Positions 10,601-22,024 of a stretch of DNA of 64,000 nt are shown piece after piece. Each line of letters begins with the position of its first letter. The stretch's first letter is position 1. Origin of the DNA: Castanea sativa. Lineage: Eukaryota > Streptophyta > Magnoliopsida > Fagales > Fagaceae. The stretch covers positions 85,938,001 to 86,002,000 of the forward strand of contig NC_134013.1 of the NCBI RefSeq assembly GCF_040712315.1, written 5' to 3'. The notes below the pieces were generated by a model. That model was not told where the DNA came from. It worked only from the letters and a program-made list of their open reading frames with translations, and did no database searches. A program made the translations under genes and the position numbers.

Positions 10601-13600
10601 TACAACACAAAACCCTAACAACACAAAACCCTAATTATTAAATGTTCGGGCTTGCTTAATCTCAAGCCCAATAACTAATTGGCTCCATCCATAAGGCCAC
10701 AGTCAGGTAGCAGGTTGGGCCGTCTTCTTATGTCATGATTCGGATCCGACCTGAACGGTTTCCCTCTGGGACCGTTAAGAAATTGCAGGCTCGTAGTGCC
10801 GGTCCGTTCAAGGTATTGAAACGAATGGGCCCAAATGCATATGTCATTGACCTCCCTCATGATTATGGTATTAGCTCCTCCTTTAATATTGAGGATCTAG
10901 TTGCTTATAAAAGCCCTACAGCTATTCCTGATACTCTTTTTGATGAGCCTTTACTTAATCCTATTGATGCCCCTATGCCTACCCCTTTACCCTTAAATTT
11001 GCCCTATGCACATAAAGAATCTATTGATGCTATTTTAGATGAGCAAATTGTTTCTACCAGGGATGGAGGAGTTCACCGTTTCCTAGTTCGGTGGCGCGGA
11101 CGACCGGATTTCGATTGCACATGGATTACTAGAGATGAGCTACAGCGACTGGATCCTGACTTACTGGAGTACTATCAGAGCTCTTCAGCTTTCCACTCGA
11201 CGGGGTCAAGTTCCTCTCACCCGGGGGGAGTTGGTGCGGACACGAGATATAGGCCCCCAATTATACACACATATGGGAGGAAGAACAAAAAGAAGACGGC
11301 CCAACCTGTGGCCTTATGGATGGAGCCTATTAGTTATTGGGCTTGAGATTAAGCAAGCCCGAACATTTAATAATTAGGGTTTTGTGTTGTTAGGGTTTTG
11401 TGTTGTAGCTATTTAAACACTTTTTTGATTATTGTAACACAGCTGTTTGAGAAATATAAAAAAAAACGTTTGCTTTCTTTTTACACTGGTGCCGACTCCA
11501 GTCCCTTAGGTGCTGACTCCTAGGGTTTGTCCTATCATTTTTCTGCCCTATTCTTATATTGTGGTTGTCCTACGTCAGTAAGTCTCACAAAATGAAGTAC
11601 AAGTTGATGTTATATGAAAAGATGCTACCAAATAGATGTTTTTAAGCTGTTGATAACACATTTTCAAATAAAGACTAGTAACTTTAGAGTTTCTGGGGTT
11701 GTGCTGTGATAACATGACAGACTAGTAACTTTAGAAACTATCTTTAATCTTCATTGACTACCCCAATGTACTCAACCTCAAAATTCCAATGGGACCACCT
11801 GGGGGCTAAACCAAATACCCACTATAAAATTTATGGTATTTTAACTATTTTGCTAAGGTTGTATCATCAGCTGGCATTTTTTAAGCATGTTTTTGTCTAA
11901 ATGTAACACATTTAATTGAAGCAGGACTAGCTAGCCCTGAACGTGTTGTTTGTTTTTAAGTTGTTATACTATTCCTGAAGTAAATTTGATTTACTTTTAC
12001 TCAGAAATCATTGCATCCAATACAGTTATCAGTTATGTTAATATTATTCCAATTTTTTATTTCTATATATCTCTAGGGGCTAGCCGCCTGATCAAACATC
12101 TTCATGCAAAAGGAATACCAATTTGCTTGGCAACAGGGTACAATTTATTCATCTTTCTTATATTTAATGTGTTTTAATTGCCTTTATTTATTTTTTAAAT
12201 AGCTTTGGACCAGTTTTTGTTGTAGCACATTTCCAGTTTAATTTTGTAGTTGATGCAAAATTTCACAAATATGACTCATTTGATTACGTGCCTTACAGTT
12301 CTCACAGGCGGCATTTTGAATTGAAAACACAAAGACATGGTGAGCTCTTTTCATTGATGCATCATGTTGTTCTTGGAGATGATCCAGAAGTTAAACAAGG
12401 CAAGCCATCACCAGATATATTCCTTGCTGCTTCAAAGAGATTTGAGGTATAACCATCTCGTAGATGTTCCTTTCCGACTTTGATTGTTGACAGTATTGTC
12501 TGATGGAAACTTCTGTTTGCTCTGTACATTGTTTCCTCTCATTGTAATTCTTTTAATTTTGGCTTAAGAATGACAATGTGATAGCTCATGACAAATTTGT
12601 TGGTCAACAGGGTGGCCCTGTAGATTCACATAAATTTCTTGTATTTGAAGATGCACCATCTGGAGTTAATGCTGCTAAGAATGCTGGGATGTAAGTCCAT
12701 TTATTGACATTTCTTTTCACTAGTGAAAATCATCAATGATTATGCTAAAGCACATTTTATTTTGTCCACAACACATGCTGAAATTCAGTATAATGGCTGA
12801 ATTTGATTGGTGGGTAAAATTCTTATGTACAACTAAAGGTATTGTTACAATGAAAAAAATTGCTTAATTGTTGACATGTCACTGCTATATGTTCCAATGT
12901 CACGTTGATTTGATGTTGGTGGCTTGGCAACGTTTAATGGAACAATCTAATGGTTAAAACTTACTTTCCAGCTTATCAGTATGTAAACAGGTGGATGAAA
13001 AATAATATCACACTGTAACCTAAAAAAAAGTACTAAAAAAGAACCGATCTACATAAAAATAAAAAGGTTAGGTTTTAGTGGGCTGTGCATTCAGAGTCTA
13101 AAAGAAGAGTTCCTATAATTTATAAAATGATTCACACAAGTTCTCTGTAAGGAACAAGCATACAATATATTTCATTTTTGGGATATTTTCCATTATTGGA
13201 TTTTAAATTAGTTCCTGGTGCTTGGAGAAACACCATTTATATGAACATTGATTATGGTTCTTTTTTGTTTCCTCCCTAGAAGAGCTGATTGGAGGCTGAC
13301 ATGTTTGCAAAATTAGGAACCATATATTAAGAGGTTTTACATTTTGTTTTGTCACTTGCTTTGCTGTTTTCAAGCCTGTTTCTTAATATTCCTTTTTCTT
13401 TTTTAGGGAGATCTCCTTACTGCACTTCATTATTTTCATTGATCAATATTTTTTTTTAGGTTCTCATAAGAAATCTTGTTGATTAAGGCCTCTTCCCTAA
13501 AGTTTCGTGTTAAATATGAAAACCTGCAAATCTTCCTATGTTAATTAAACATCTAGTGCTTGGTTTTTAATTAACGCTTCTCTGTAATTGTCACCATATT

Positions 13601-13792
13601 AAACTGCATATTTTCTTCTTGTTCATGATTGGTCATCTTTCATTACATTTCCCATACAGGTCTGTGGTTATGGTTCCAGATCCAAGGCTGGATAGCTCTT
13701 ATCATGCCACTGCAGACCAAGTTTTGAGCTCACTGCTGGATTTCAACCCAGATGATTGGGGTTTGCCTCCATTTGAAGTTACTGCAAGCTAA
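7644..13792 (+). CDS. GPP2: HAD-family glycerol-3-phosphatase (GPP2/GS1 type)
   Basis: Six exons: 7644-7710, 8004-8228, 12077-12137, 12299-12446, 12611-12690, 13660-13792. They give 714 nt and 237 aa, with GT/AG at every junction. All four HAD motifs are present. Motif I is DMDGLLLDTE with nucleophile Asp16 and acid/base Asp18. Motif II is LATGS with Thr117. Motif III is GKPSPD with Lys153. Motif IV is FEDAPSG with Glu180-Asp181. A cap domain lies between motifs I and II. The family dephosphorylates glycerol-3-phosphate, and related members act on other small phosphoesters. Length matches Arabidopsis GPP2 (about 240 aa). There is no transit peptide, unlike GPP1, so a cytosolic enzyme is expected. 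Intron 2 is 3.85 kb and contains a 1.53-kb LTR element. Exon 2 reads past its donor for a few codons before a stop. Substrate specificity cannot be read from the sequence. Confidence 0.95.
9899..9921. repeat. (GA)n microsatellite in intron 2
   Basis: About 11 GA dinucleotides within phosphatase intron 2, 125 bp before the LTR element. Confidence 0.9.
10047..10392 (+). repeat. 5' LTR
   Basis: 346 bp, beginning TGGTGCGGACACGAG and ending CCTACGTCA. It differs from the 3' LTR at two C/T positions, near 10081 and 10180. Confidence 0.95.
10397..10408 (+). other. Primer-binding site (initiator tRNA-Met type)
   Basis: TGGTATCAGAGC, four bases after the 5' LTR. This is the common plant PBS complementary to the 3' end of initiator tRNA-Met. 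Confidence 0.9.
10431..10729 (-). repeat. Inverted LTR-derived segment inside the element
   Basis: Reverse-complement copy of the LTR from its 3' end (TGACGTAGG) back to the AAGAAGACGG block, about 299 bp. It carries an 8-9 bp insertion near 10702. Homology extends a further six bases outside the LTR (CAAAAC just before 10431). That reaches the site where tRNA-primed minus-strand synthesis begins. Where the LTRs differ near 10180/11364, it agrees with the 3' LTR. Confidence 0.9.
10729..11346 (+). pseudogene. Integrase C-terminus plus chromodomain fragment
   Basis: About 205 codons are open, in frame upstream of the ATG at 10735 (YVMIRIRPERFPSG). The GPF-type integrase C-terminal module (AGPFKVLKRMGPNAYVIDLP) is followed by YGISSSFNIEDL. 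A proline-rich linker leads to a chromodomain (ILDEQIVST, FLVRWRGRPDFDCTWI). The frame stops inside the 3' LTR. The left end is a deletion junction at about 10729, fused to the inverted LTR copy. The protein is truncated and is not a host gene. Confidence 0.9.
11232..11577 (+). repeat. 3' LTR
   Basis: 346 bp, 344 identical to the 5' LTR. It is preceded by the purine tract at 11224-11231 and followed by the GTAAG duplication. Confidence 0.95.
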
Positions 13793-15611
13793 ACTTTCGT
13801 ATCCCTCCAAGTGGTGTTTTTTCCCCCCCTTTTTCTTGAGGGAGAAGATTGATGAAAATTGCAATTATTGCCTATTTTTAAAAACTTAAGGGACAACTTG
13901 ATTCAGATTTTGTGAGTGTTAACTCAGATTATTCTTAAGATATTATTGGATGAGCATTCCATGCTATTTCTCTCACAAATTACCATTGCAAGACATGCAT
14001 TTTCATGTCAGAATGCAGCATTTTGATAGTTTCTTTGCTCTGAACTCTGAAGTGTAGAAAGTAGAAACAGGTTCACGATTTAGAAATATTGAATATGTGA
14101 AGCTATGACTATCTTATGCACTTGATATGTGCATCTTCTCTTACGTGTTACTAGCTAATATAAATAGTTAAGCTTGTAATTGAACCAAGCAGTTTATGAA
14201 CGGGCTTGGGTTTGACTTGATAAAAAATTTGTTTATATTTGTGTATAAACAAATCAAACTCAAGCTTAGTTTTAAGTTTGTTTAATAAACAAGTCAATCA
14301 CAAGCAAAATAAATTGTTCATGAATAGGCTCGGCAACAATAGGCCTTAATAAAGAACAAGTTGAGTCTACACTCGTTTAGGGGCTTGGTTATTAGCTTGA
14401 CATGGATTTGACAAATAAATCTATATCTTATTAATTAGAAGTTAGGACCACTTGTCCAAACCAAGTTAGTTGGATAATAAGCTTGATATGAACTTGATAA
14501 TGTACTTGTGTTAAATTAATAGAATTGGCTGAAGTTTCATTAGGGCCGGTTGCTGCACCCAAGTTCATAAAAAAGAGCTCAAAAGTTTGATATTGAGCTT
14601 AATTTAAACTTGACTAATGAATCAAGGTGAGTTCAAGCTTTTGGACTTTTTGATAAACTTGAGTTTGAACATTGTTTGTAGACTTGGTTTGAGCTCAAGC
14701 CAAACTTGAATATTCTATTTTTGTTGCTGAGCCAACCTTAAACATCTACTATTGGACAATGTTCAACTTGTTTACAATCTTAGAAAATTGGACAATGTTC
14801 AACTTGTTTACAATCTTAGAAATAATCGGTGGTGTCGTGCCTTAAGTGAAAGTTGACTATTTCTCATGGTTAGTAACATTATTTTGAAGGTTGTAAGTCT
14901 TTAATTATGACATTTCAATTTTTTTTTCATTCTTATCTTTTCAATGTTTATTTATATGTTTATACTATTTAGTTTTTTACTACAAAATATATATAAGGAA
15001 ATTCTAAAATCTCTAGAATAACAATCTTTTTTGAACAGGAGCAATATATCGTCTTAAAGACAACAGTTGAACTTTTTTTTTTTTTAATGAATTCTGTCCA
15101 AGACTTATCCAATCCATGAGCGACTTGTGTCAAGAAAAAACAAAGGTTCTCGCGAGGGGAAAATGGATAAACGAAAAGAAAGAATACTTGAAGGATAATA
15201 AAATATAGATACAATTTTCTTTGTTGAAGTACATTAGATTTATCAAATTCGAACTATAGTTGTTTTGAATTTAATTGCTATTGAAAAAGATAGTAAGTTT
15301 TACTCCATTGATTAATGCAACCATATGTTTGAAACTGGACTCAAAATCGGTTCAATAAAAACCGTGAAAATTGGCAGCTCAACCGATAAAAACCAGAAAT
15401 CGGACTCATTTTCGATTCTTTAACCGTTCTAGTTTTTACAACCATGCTCTTAAGAAAGTTTAAGTTGTCTTGAAAAAAACGAGAGGGTAGAGTTCTCTCT
15501 CTTCAAAGTTCCAACTTTAAAAGGTTAAACGATGGCTAACTAACAACAACGTACTAACATAGCTGGCAATCACAGTGGGATGTTGAAGTTAGGATTCATT
15601 AGTTCCATATG
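13793..15611. other. Intergenic, phosphatase 3' region and repeat debris
   Basis: The first few hundred bases are probably 3' UTR. At 14160-14740 there are many near-repeats of the type GCTTGATATGAACTTGAT, as in an old degenerate element. At 15320-15450 there is sequence with AACCG-rich inverted pieces resembling an old hAT MITE. No gene. Confidence 0.5.
14751..14822. repeat. 36-bp perfect tandem duplication
   Basis: Two identical 36-bp units starting ATTGGACAATGTTC, joined without filler. The identity implies a recent event. Confidence 0.95.
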
Positions 15612-16602
15612 CAGTGGCAGAGCTAGATATTTAGGTCAGAGGGGGCAAGATTAGAAGACAAGATTAAAAGTAAAAAAATGAATCTGAAATTTTTTTATTA
15701 ATATTAATAACAAAAGAAATAAACAACTATATGCTAATGTAATTACCATATAGAATCTAACATAAAATCATGGTTTTAAAAACGAGTACGGTAAAAGAAT
15801 CGAAAAAGAGATTAGTTATCAGTTTTTTGGTCAGACCGGTGGTCAAATTGATAACATCATAAATAATATAATTAATTTTTTTAAATAATAAAAATTAAAA
15901 ATATATATTTTAAGTTTTTTTAACTAAGAATATTCAAATTAAACATATATATATAATTTTAAAAAATAACGTGAGTTTAGTTTTCGTGTATTAAATTTAG
16001 GAATAAAAATAACAAAACCTAACAGTAATAGTTTTAATTTTCCAATGATAATTTTTTAACAAATCTAGTGGAGCACTTGTGGCAATAATATAATGACTTG
16101 TAAAATCATCTAATATTAATATGAAGTGTCATGTTCCCAACATTTGTATAATACTTTCACAACAAATCATGTGTGATAAGTTGTTATTGATTTAATTTGA
16201 ACACACCACTTAAATTATTTTTATTCACTAGTATTAGCTAGTAACTATCCTACACTTAAGATTTATTGTAAAAATATTGTGAAAATATTGTGATAGCATT
16301 TCTTAATTTTAATTTCTTATTTTTTATTTTATTTTTCCCTTATCTCTTTTTTCTTCATCCACACATTTCTTTATTATTATTTTCTCTTTTTTTTCTCCTC
16401 CACACATATTATTTCCCTTCTCTCTAATCTCTATCTTCATTTTTGACCACTTTTCTTTTTACTTTTCTCCACTACCAGACTACCACTTCATCCACTTCAT
16501 ATTCCACAACATACCAAAATACTATATTATAATTATATGTAAAAAAATTTGCAAGTTCAGGGGGCATCTGCCCCGCCTCGCCCCCCCCTCCCTCCGCCCC
16601 TG
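15612..16602. mobile_element. hAT-type non-autonomous element, 991 bp
   Basis: Begins CAGTGGCAGAGC and ends CTCCGCCCCTG (inverted CAGGGGCGGAG). It is flanked by perfect 8-bp duplications TCCATATG at 15604-15611 and 16603-16610. Eight-base duplications and CAG termini fit hAT elements. The interior has no transposase. It appears to contain a diverged copy of the Mutator-like MITE family (about 16128-16303) seen at 36821. Confidence 0.9.
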
Positions 16603-16869
16603 TCCATATGCCATGTACACTTTCAAAATTTCAGTGCTTAGCAACTTTTAATCTCAACGAGATTTTCCAAATAGAGATCGAATTTGAAATTTTGAATGAA
16701 GGAAGGATGTATATATACCAAGTTAACAAATAAGGATGCTTGACATTTTGGTCATTTTTTAATTATTACTAATTGTTTTTATATTACAAATTAATACTGA
16801 AATAGTCTCAAACATATGGGACATTTCAATTGCCATTTGACAATAATATCATACATATTTCATGGCCAA

Positions 16870-17215
16870 AATGGGCTTTTGCCCCTTCTTTTTAAAAAAT
16901 CCAGCAAAATGCCCCACGTCTGAAACTAATTAGAGCAAAACCTTTGTTTTGAAACCCCATTTTCTAAAAATCGAGTTCCAAATGTAAAACTCGATTAACG
17001 TGGATTTAGAATTTTTTTTTTTTTTTGGAACTCGAGTACCAATTTTTTTTTATTTTAATTTCTAGTTTGCTATAACTCTATTGTCCAAAAATTGAGTTTT
17101 AAATTGAAATTCGATTTTTAGAAAATCAAGTTTCAAAATAGGGGCATTTTCTTAATTAGTTTTAGATATAGGACATTTTATTGAAAATTTTTGGCGAAAA
17201 AGACAAATACTCTTT
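16870..17215. repeat. Foldback element, about 345 bp
   Basis: The arm at about 16907-16970 (AAAATGCCCCACGTCTGAAAC and on) pairs with the reverse complement of about 17108-17180. Further imperfect pairing runs to both edges. The loop is T-rich. Superfamily not assigned; no clear target duplication. Confidence 0.7.
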
Positions 17216-17926
17216 TTTTTCCCCATATTTCACATTTGTAGAGGTCCATAATGAAGGTAGATTTAAAATTGGAGGTTGAGCATAAATAAAACCACGTATG
17301 TTGACAACTTTGCAAGATGATTTATATTGATGGCCATTGGGACCTAGTTTGTGCAAAAACCATTAAAATGGCTATGGGCCTATGGCTGTTTATGGTGAAC
17401 TGGTCACCTCCTAGGCCTTTTTAGTTGTCTCATTTTAGAAAAATTGATTTGTTTCATCTCACTTATGCATGAAAAAAGGACATCAACAAGCAAGAATGTC
17501 AATACAGTGGGCACAAACATGAATTATTGGCTGCTTTTTAGCAATAGAGCACATGGAGATTAGGGGCAGATCTGTAGGAGTTTGAATGCAAGTGAGAGCA
17601 ACTTTTTGAAGAACTTGAGGTGGGCTAATTATGAGTCATGAAAGCTGTCTCACTGGCAAGTCGCAACTTTGGTTTTGTTTAGCATGAAATGAATTGTTCT
17701 TCTCATAAATGGAATTTGATATAGTACCCCACTTAATAATTTTTTCATTAACTATGTTCCTTGAATTATTCACACACTAGCGGTGTAATAGTGACCCCAT
17801 TAACAAAGCAAGTGTTCAACTTTATGTTCACCCATGCTAGTCCAACTATGAGGCCTTAAATTGGAAAAATGATTTATTGTAACGGTGATACCCATGTCAT
17901 GATTACACCTAATGCTATTTTTTTCT

Positions 17927-17928
<2 letters not shown>

Positions 17929-17957
<29 letters not shown>
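17929..17957. repeat. A-run plus (AT)n microsatellite
   Basis: A(10) followed by about nine AT repeats. The surrounding 17216-18000 shows no gene. Confidence 0.85.
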
Positions 17958-17959
<2 letters not shown>

Positions 17960-17999
17960 CATGATTGAATTTTAATTTATAACATATACTTCATGATGA

Positions 18000-18123
18000 T
18001 TGTTTTTTATTATCAAACTAAAACATAAGTCAGCTTTTGGTTATTAGTTGAATTCAAACTTAGAACCTCATATCTCATATTTGATGACAAATAAGACTTT
18101 GTTAGTTAAGCTAACAACCCCTT
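18000..18123 (-). mobile_element. Possible tRNA-derived SINE remnant
   Basis: On the minus strand GTTAGCTTAACTAAC resembles a pol III A box. About 45 bases later GAGGTTCTAAGTTTGAATTC resembles a degenerate B box. The spacing suits a SINE head. No clean target duplication was found. Confidence 0.35.
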
Positions 18124-18236
18124 ATATTGAGATTATGTCAAAACTCAAAAGTAAGAGATTTATATATGTTTTGCAATGGTTTTTTAAAACTAGCAATTAA
18201 CAACAGACTTTCAGCAAAATAGTAATAATTAATAAT

Positions 18237-18260
18237 AATAACAACAACAACAACAACGAG
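18237..18260. repeat. (AAC)n microsatellite
   Basis: Short AAT/AAC trinucleotide run. Confidence 0.85.
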
Positions 18261-18587
18261 AATAGAATAACTGGGCCTAAGGCAATAAACACCCTATGCA
18301 TCGGTCAATAATTGACTAACAATAAAAGGATGAGGGTTCAAAAAAAAAACTCCCTACAGCTACTCTCTCTTCACCAAAAGATCCGCCTAAAAGTTTCCTT
18401 CACGATGAATATGTTGGAGCTAACTTAGCTATCTAAAAAAACTGAATAAGTGACTTGCAATAAAAAATTAAAGAGAGACGCATTAATTCCAATGAAAAAA
18501 AAAAAAAAAAACTATCATCTTTAATTGGCTTAGCAAACGATAAATTTAAGATCTAGGATTGGAAATTGATATATTGATACTTATAAG

Positions 18588-19206
18588 TTAGGGGTGGTAA
18601 TTCATGATACGACCGATGAATATGACACAGACATGATAATAATGACACACAATTAGCAGGTTAGAATTCAGACTTAATGGGTTCGTGTTAGATTTAGATC
18701 AACATGAATTGACATGTTTAATAAATGTGTCAATTCGAGCTAGACACACGAAACCCATTTCAATCCATTTAACTAAGAGTCATTTTAACAATTTACTTTT
18801 CAAAACCCTAGGCCTAGCTATATAAACTTACTTTCTCCTCTAATTTTGTTCTCTCCAAGCCACCTCTAAGTTTATGGTTGTAATTATATTTTAATTGGCG
18901 GAGATTTTGTTAGAATCTAGTTGTATAGTATACATGTTATAGAATATGAGAATTGCTTAAACAAGTTATTTATGTTAGGTAAACATGTTAATATGACTTA
19001 TGAATCAAATTGGTTGTGTCAAGCTATGTTGACATTAACACGGCCTATTAATCAAACAAGTTAAGCAAGTCGTGTCATGTTACATGTTTAATAAACATGT
19101 CGTATTAGGATTGAAAGATCCTAACAAGAATAATAAACATATCGTATTTGTGTCGACTAGTTGACATGACACAAATTCTACACGTGAACATGCACTGTCA
19201 TCCTTA
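18588..19206. mobile_element. Probable hAT-type element, about 620 bp
   Basis: Termini TTAGGGGTGGTAA and, inverted, TAAGGATGACA. Flanking octamers CTTATAAG and CTTAAAAT match at six of eight bases. The interior is rich in GACACG/CGTGTC-type words in both orientations, as in old non-autonomous hAT copies. Confidence 0.55.
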
Positions 19207-19638
19207 CTTAAAATACAACTCAAACTGATGTAGCAATGACATTCAGTGCGTACATTAAAGGTAAATTAATAGCATATGTGGATTTGGCACGAAAGGAAAA
19301 GTTGTCATTGCTCTTATCTCAAAAAATAAATTGCATGAACTATGAAGAAAAAAAAAGGAAAGGAAAGGAAAGTTGAAATCTCAAATTTTCTTTTACCTTT
19401 TTTCTTTCTTTCTTTCATTAATGGACTAGATCTCAAATACAATGCAAGGCAACCCGAATCCAACTATGTTGAAAGTTTTCTGCTAAAAAAAGAAAAAGAA
19501 AAAGAAAACAGAAGAAGAAGATAAAAATTTGATAAGAGGTGAAGACCCAACTCTAGCTGTCACTTGGTTTAATGTGGACGATTTATTTAAGAACATGGAA
19601 GGTACAAACTACAAAACCTTTTTTTTATTTATTATTTA

Positions 19639-19674
19639 TTAATAGTTCTTTTCTCTTTTTAATAGTTCTTTTCT
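19639..19674. repeat. 16-bp duplication with 4-nt filler
   Basis: TTAATAGTTCTTTTCT at 19639 and 19659, separated by CTTT. Confidence 0.9.
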
Positions 19675-19922
19675 ATTCTTCTTAACATAGTTATATTTTT
19701 ATTAGTGAACAATTTATTGTTTATTACATTTCTAATGTTTAAGTTTCTCATTAGTGACATCATGAATAATGATGATGCTAGAATAACAGTTTCAACTCCT
19801 TTCCTTTTCAAAATTGTTGCAAGTAGCTAGTTGCATTGCTAACGAAATAAAGATCATATACAGGACGGTCGTGCATAGCAATCAATTGTATTTATGCCCA
19901 ACATGGTGGAGAAGCTGTTCAT

Positions 19923-20104
19923 GATCAATACTGAAAGGGTGTTTCTACCTAATTCAATGTCCTTAATTACAATGCGCTTAATTACAATGCAATACTGTAT
20001 CTAGTATGGACAGATGGATGATCAATACTGAAAGGGTGTTTCTACCTAATTCAATGTGCTTAATTAATTAAAATGGAATACTGTATCTAGTATGGACAGA
20101 TGGA
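19923..20104. repeat. 97-bp tandem duplication
   Basis: GATCAATACTGAAAGGGTG recurs at 19923 and 20020. Both copies end in GTATGGACAGATGGA. The first copy carries an extra 14-bp internal duplication (CTTAATTACAATGC, near 19962-19990). Confidence 0.9.
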
Positions 20105-22024
20105 CCCTCCATTTCTAACTATGAAAATGAATTTCTATTTGTGGTGAGTACAGTAAAATAGAAATTTCAAAGCCAATCATTGGTTTTGATTGCAGTGGCC
20201 ACCACATCTCATAGTTACATATGCCACCAACACCTTGTCATGAAGAGAGATAGCTTTGCAAATGCTTATTGCTCTAACAATCACCACCTGTAAAGGGTCC
20301 ATAATCCATATACCCTACCAGCACCACTTATTACGGGGTCCTAAAAAGCTCAAACTATCTATTTCCTTTTCCATCTTGTCGAAAATTCTAAAGGATACTA
20401 ATTTTTCTTAAATTAAGGATTGGAATTCGAATTCTCCCAATTTTGAAAAGACTGTACAGTACCACTAAACTACGAATCTCATAACACATTGTAGTCTGAT
20501 TTGCTACTATTAAGAGTTCAATTATGATTGTAGTCACAAATTTAAGGTACTCCTGCACTACAAGAATGCTTTGTACCCCTTCGGAATATAGGAAGATGGG
20601 GGTTGATGCATTAGGTGATGGCAATGGTAGTTTGTGTGTTTGGTTCGTGAAAAAGAGGGAGAGATGAGAGAGAATTAGAGAGAGAAAGAAAGAAAATAAT
20701 AAAAAAGTAAGATTAAAAGATCATATTTAAATAAGAATATAGAAAAAAAATAGTAAGTTGCATGTGTATGTCACTAAAACAAAATAAGCATTATTCCTTT
20801 TTTCAACAGTTAAGGAAACTGTTGTAATAGAAAAGACCTAATTTCATGTACTGTGTAAAAACTTTAAATATATAATTTGACTAAAATTTTGTTAATTAAG
20901 CTCAATTCTAATGTTCATATTTTAATTAATATGACAGATACTTCCTTGTCCATGTATATTGATCAATGTAACCTTTTCACGTTCTAAATTAATTCATTTT
21001 CGTCTTGATCAATATCAAGCTTGTTCATAAATCACTTTATTAACTTATTCTTTTCTTATATATAGTAAAACAATGGCTAAATTAATTCTTTCACCCCTTC
21101 ATAAATATATGCTAATAATTAATAAGTTGTAGTTGAAAAGTTATTTAATTTAATTAGATAGAATGATTTTCCTTTATGAACTTAGGAAAATTCGATTCAC
21201 CAACCTTGTGGTGTTAAAATCATATATAATTTTAACTATAAATAGACTATTTATATTTTAAATAAACTACAAATAATAATTTGATATCTTATAAACTTAT
21301 TGACAAGTTTACATAATTTAATTTTGAGTCTATAAACTTATTGACAAGTTTACATAGTTTACATAATATATTGTTAAATAAATGTAGACATAAACAAGTA
21401 TTTCCCCGAGCCCAACTCAAATTATTCATGAACATGTCAATTTGTTAACTACCTTAATCAGAAAATAAAAATAAGAGATTCTAAAAAGGCGATTATTTTA
21501 GGTAATTTTAATTAACATAGTTAAACACTATGCTTTACTCTAAAAACTCTAAAAGAAAACTAAATTTAAAAATACAAATTTAAATGATGATGTAGAAACA
21601 TGACATGAAAATATATGAGATCTCAAAAGCTTGTTTCCTACCTGCCAAGAAAAGAAAATGAGGTAAATAAAAAATAGATACATTATTAAGGTAGAGGTTG
21701 TACTCTTCTAAGGAAACTTGTCTTCTCTCTTTCTAAGTAGTGGAAAACAAACTTTGATGAGAAGAGAAAATCCGATAATCCATTTTTGTAAGGAATAAAT
21801 TCATATTTTAAGTAACTTAAACTTTTTTGGATTATAATAATTTATTGAGTAATTTATTCATGATATAAGGAAACAAGGAGCTCTACACTTAGAAAAGTAC
21901 ACACATATTTATGCTTCCAAGGCCTACCATGACATTACAAGTTCCAATAATTTTTGGTTTTTAAATTATGTAACTTCTTGACTTTCTTGCCAATACCAAC
22001 CAAAAAATGCCAAAAATCGGCGAG
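20105..22024. other. Intergenic, no gene seen
   Basis: AT-rich sequence between the repeats above and the 3' end of IAA33. It contains one interrupted duplication (21290-21356) and purine-rich tracts near 20650. Part of 21900-22024 may be IAA33 3' UTR. Confidence 0.5.
21290..21356. repeat. 26-bp duplication with 15-nt filler
   Basis: Identical 26-bp copies starting TATAAACTTATTGACAAG at 21290 and 21331, separated by ATTTAATTTTGAGTC. Confidence 0.95.

Larger units (their letters stand above)
10047..11577 (+). mobile_element. Internally deleted chromovirus (Ty3/gypsy) LTR retrotransposon
   Basis: Complete at its ends. Target duplications GTAAG lie at 10042-10046 and 11578-11582. Two 346-bp LTRs (10047-10392 and 11232-11577) both run TG to CA and differ at two positions. 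The primer-binding site is TGGTATCAGAGC (10397-10408) and a purine tract GGGGGGAG lies just before the 3' LTR. Between them are an inverted LTR-derived segment (10431-10729) and the last part of an integrase with a chromodomain. Gag, protease, RT and RNase H are absent, so the copy cannot move on its own. It lies sense to the phosphatase gene in intron 2. Near-identical LTRs indicate a recent insertion. Confidence 0.95.

Noticed and set aside
10047..10729. The LTR palindrome as a CRISPR-like or foldback transposon
   Set aside because: The PBS, the outer LTR pair and the GTAAG duplication show that it is part of a retrotransposon, not an independent hairpin element.
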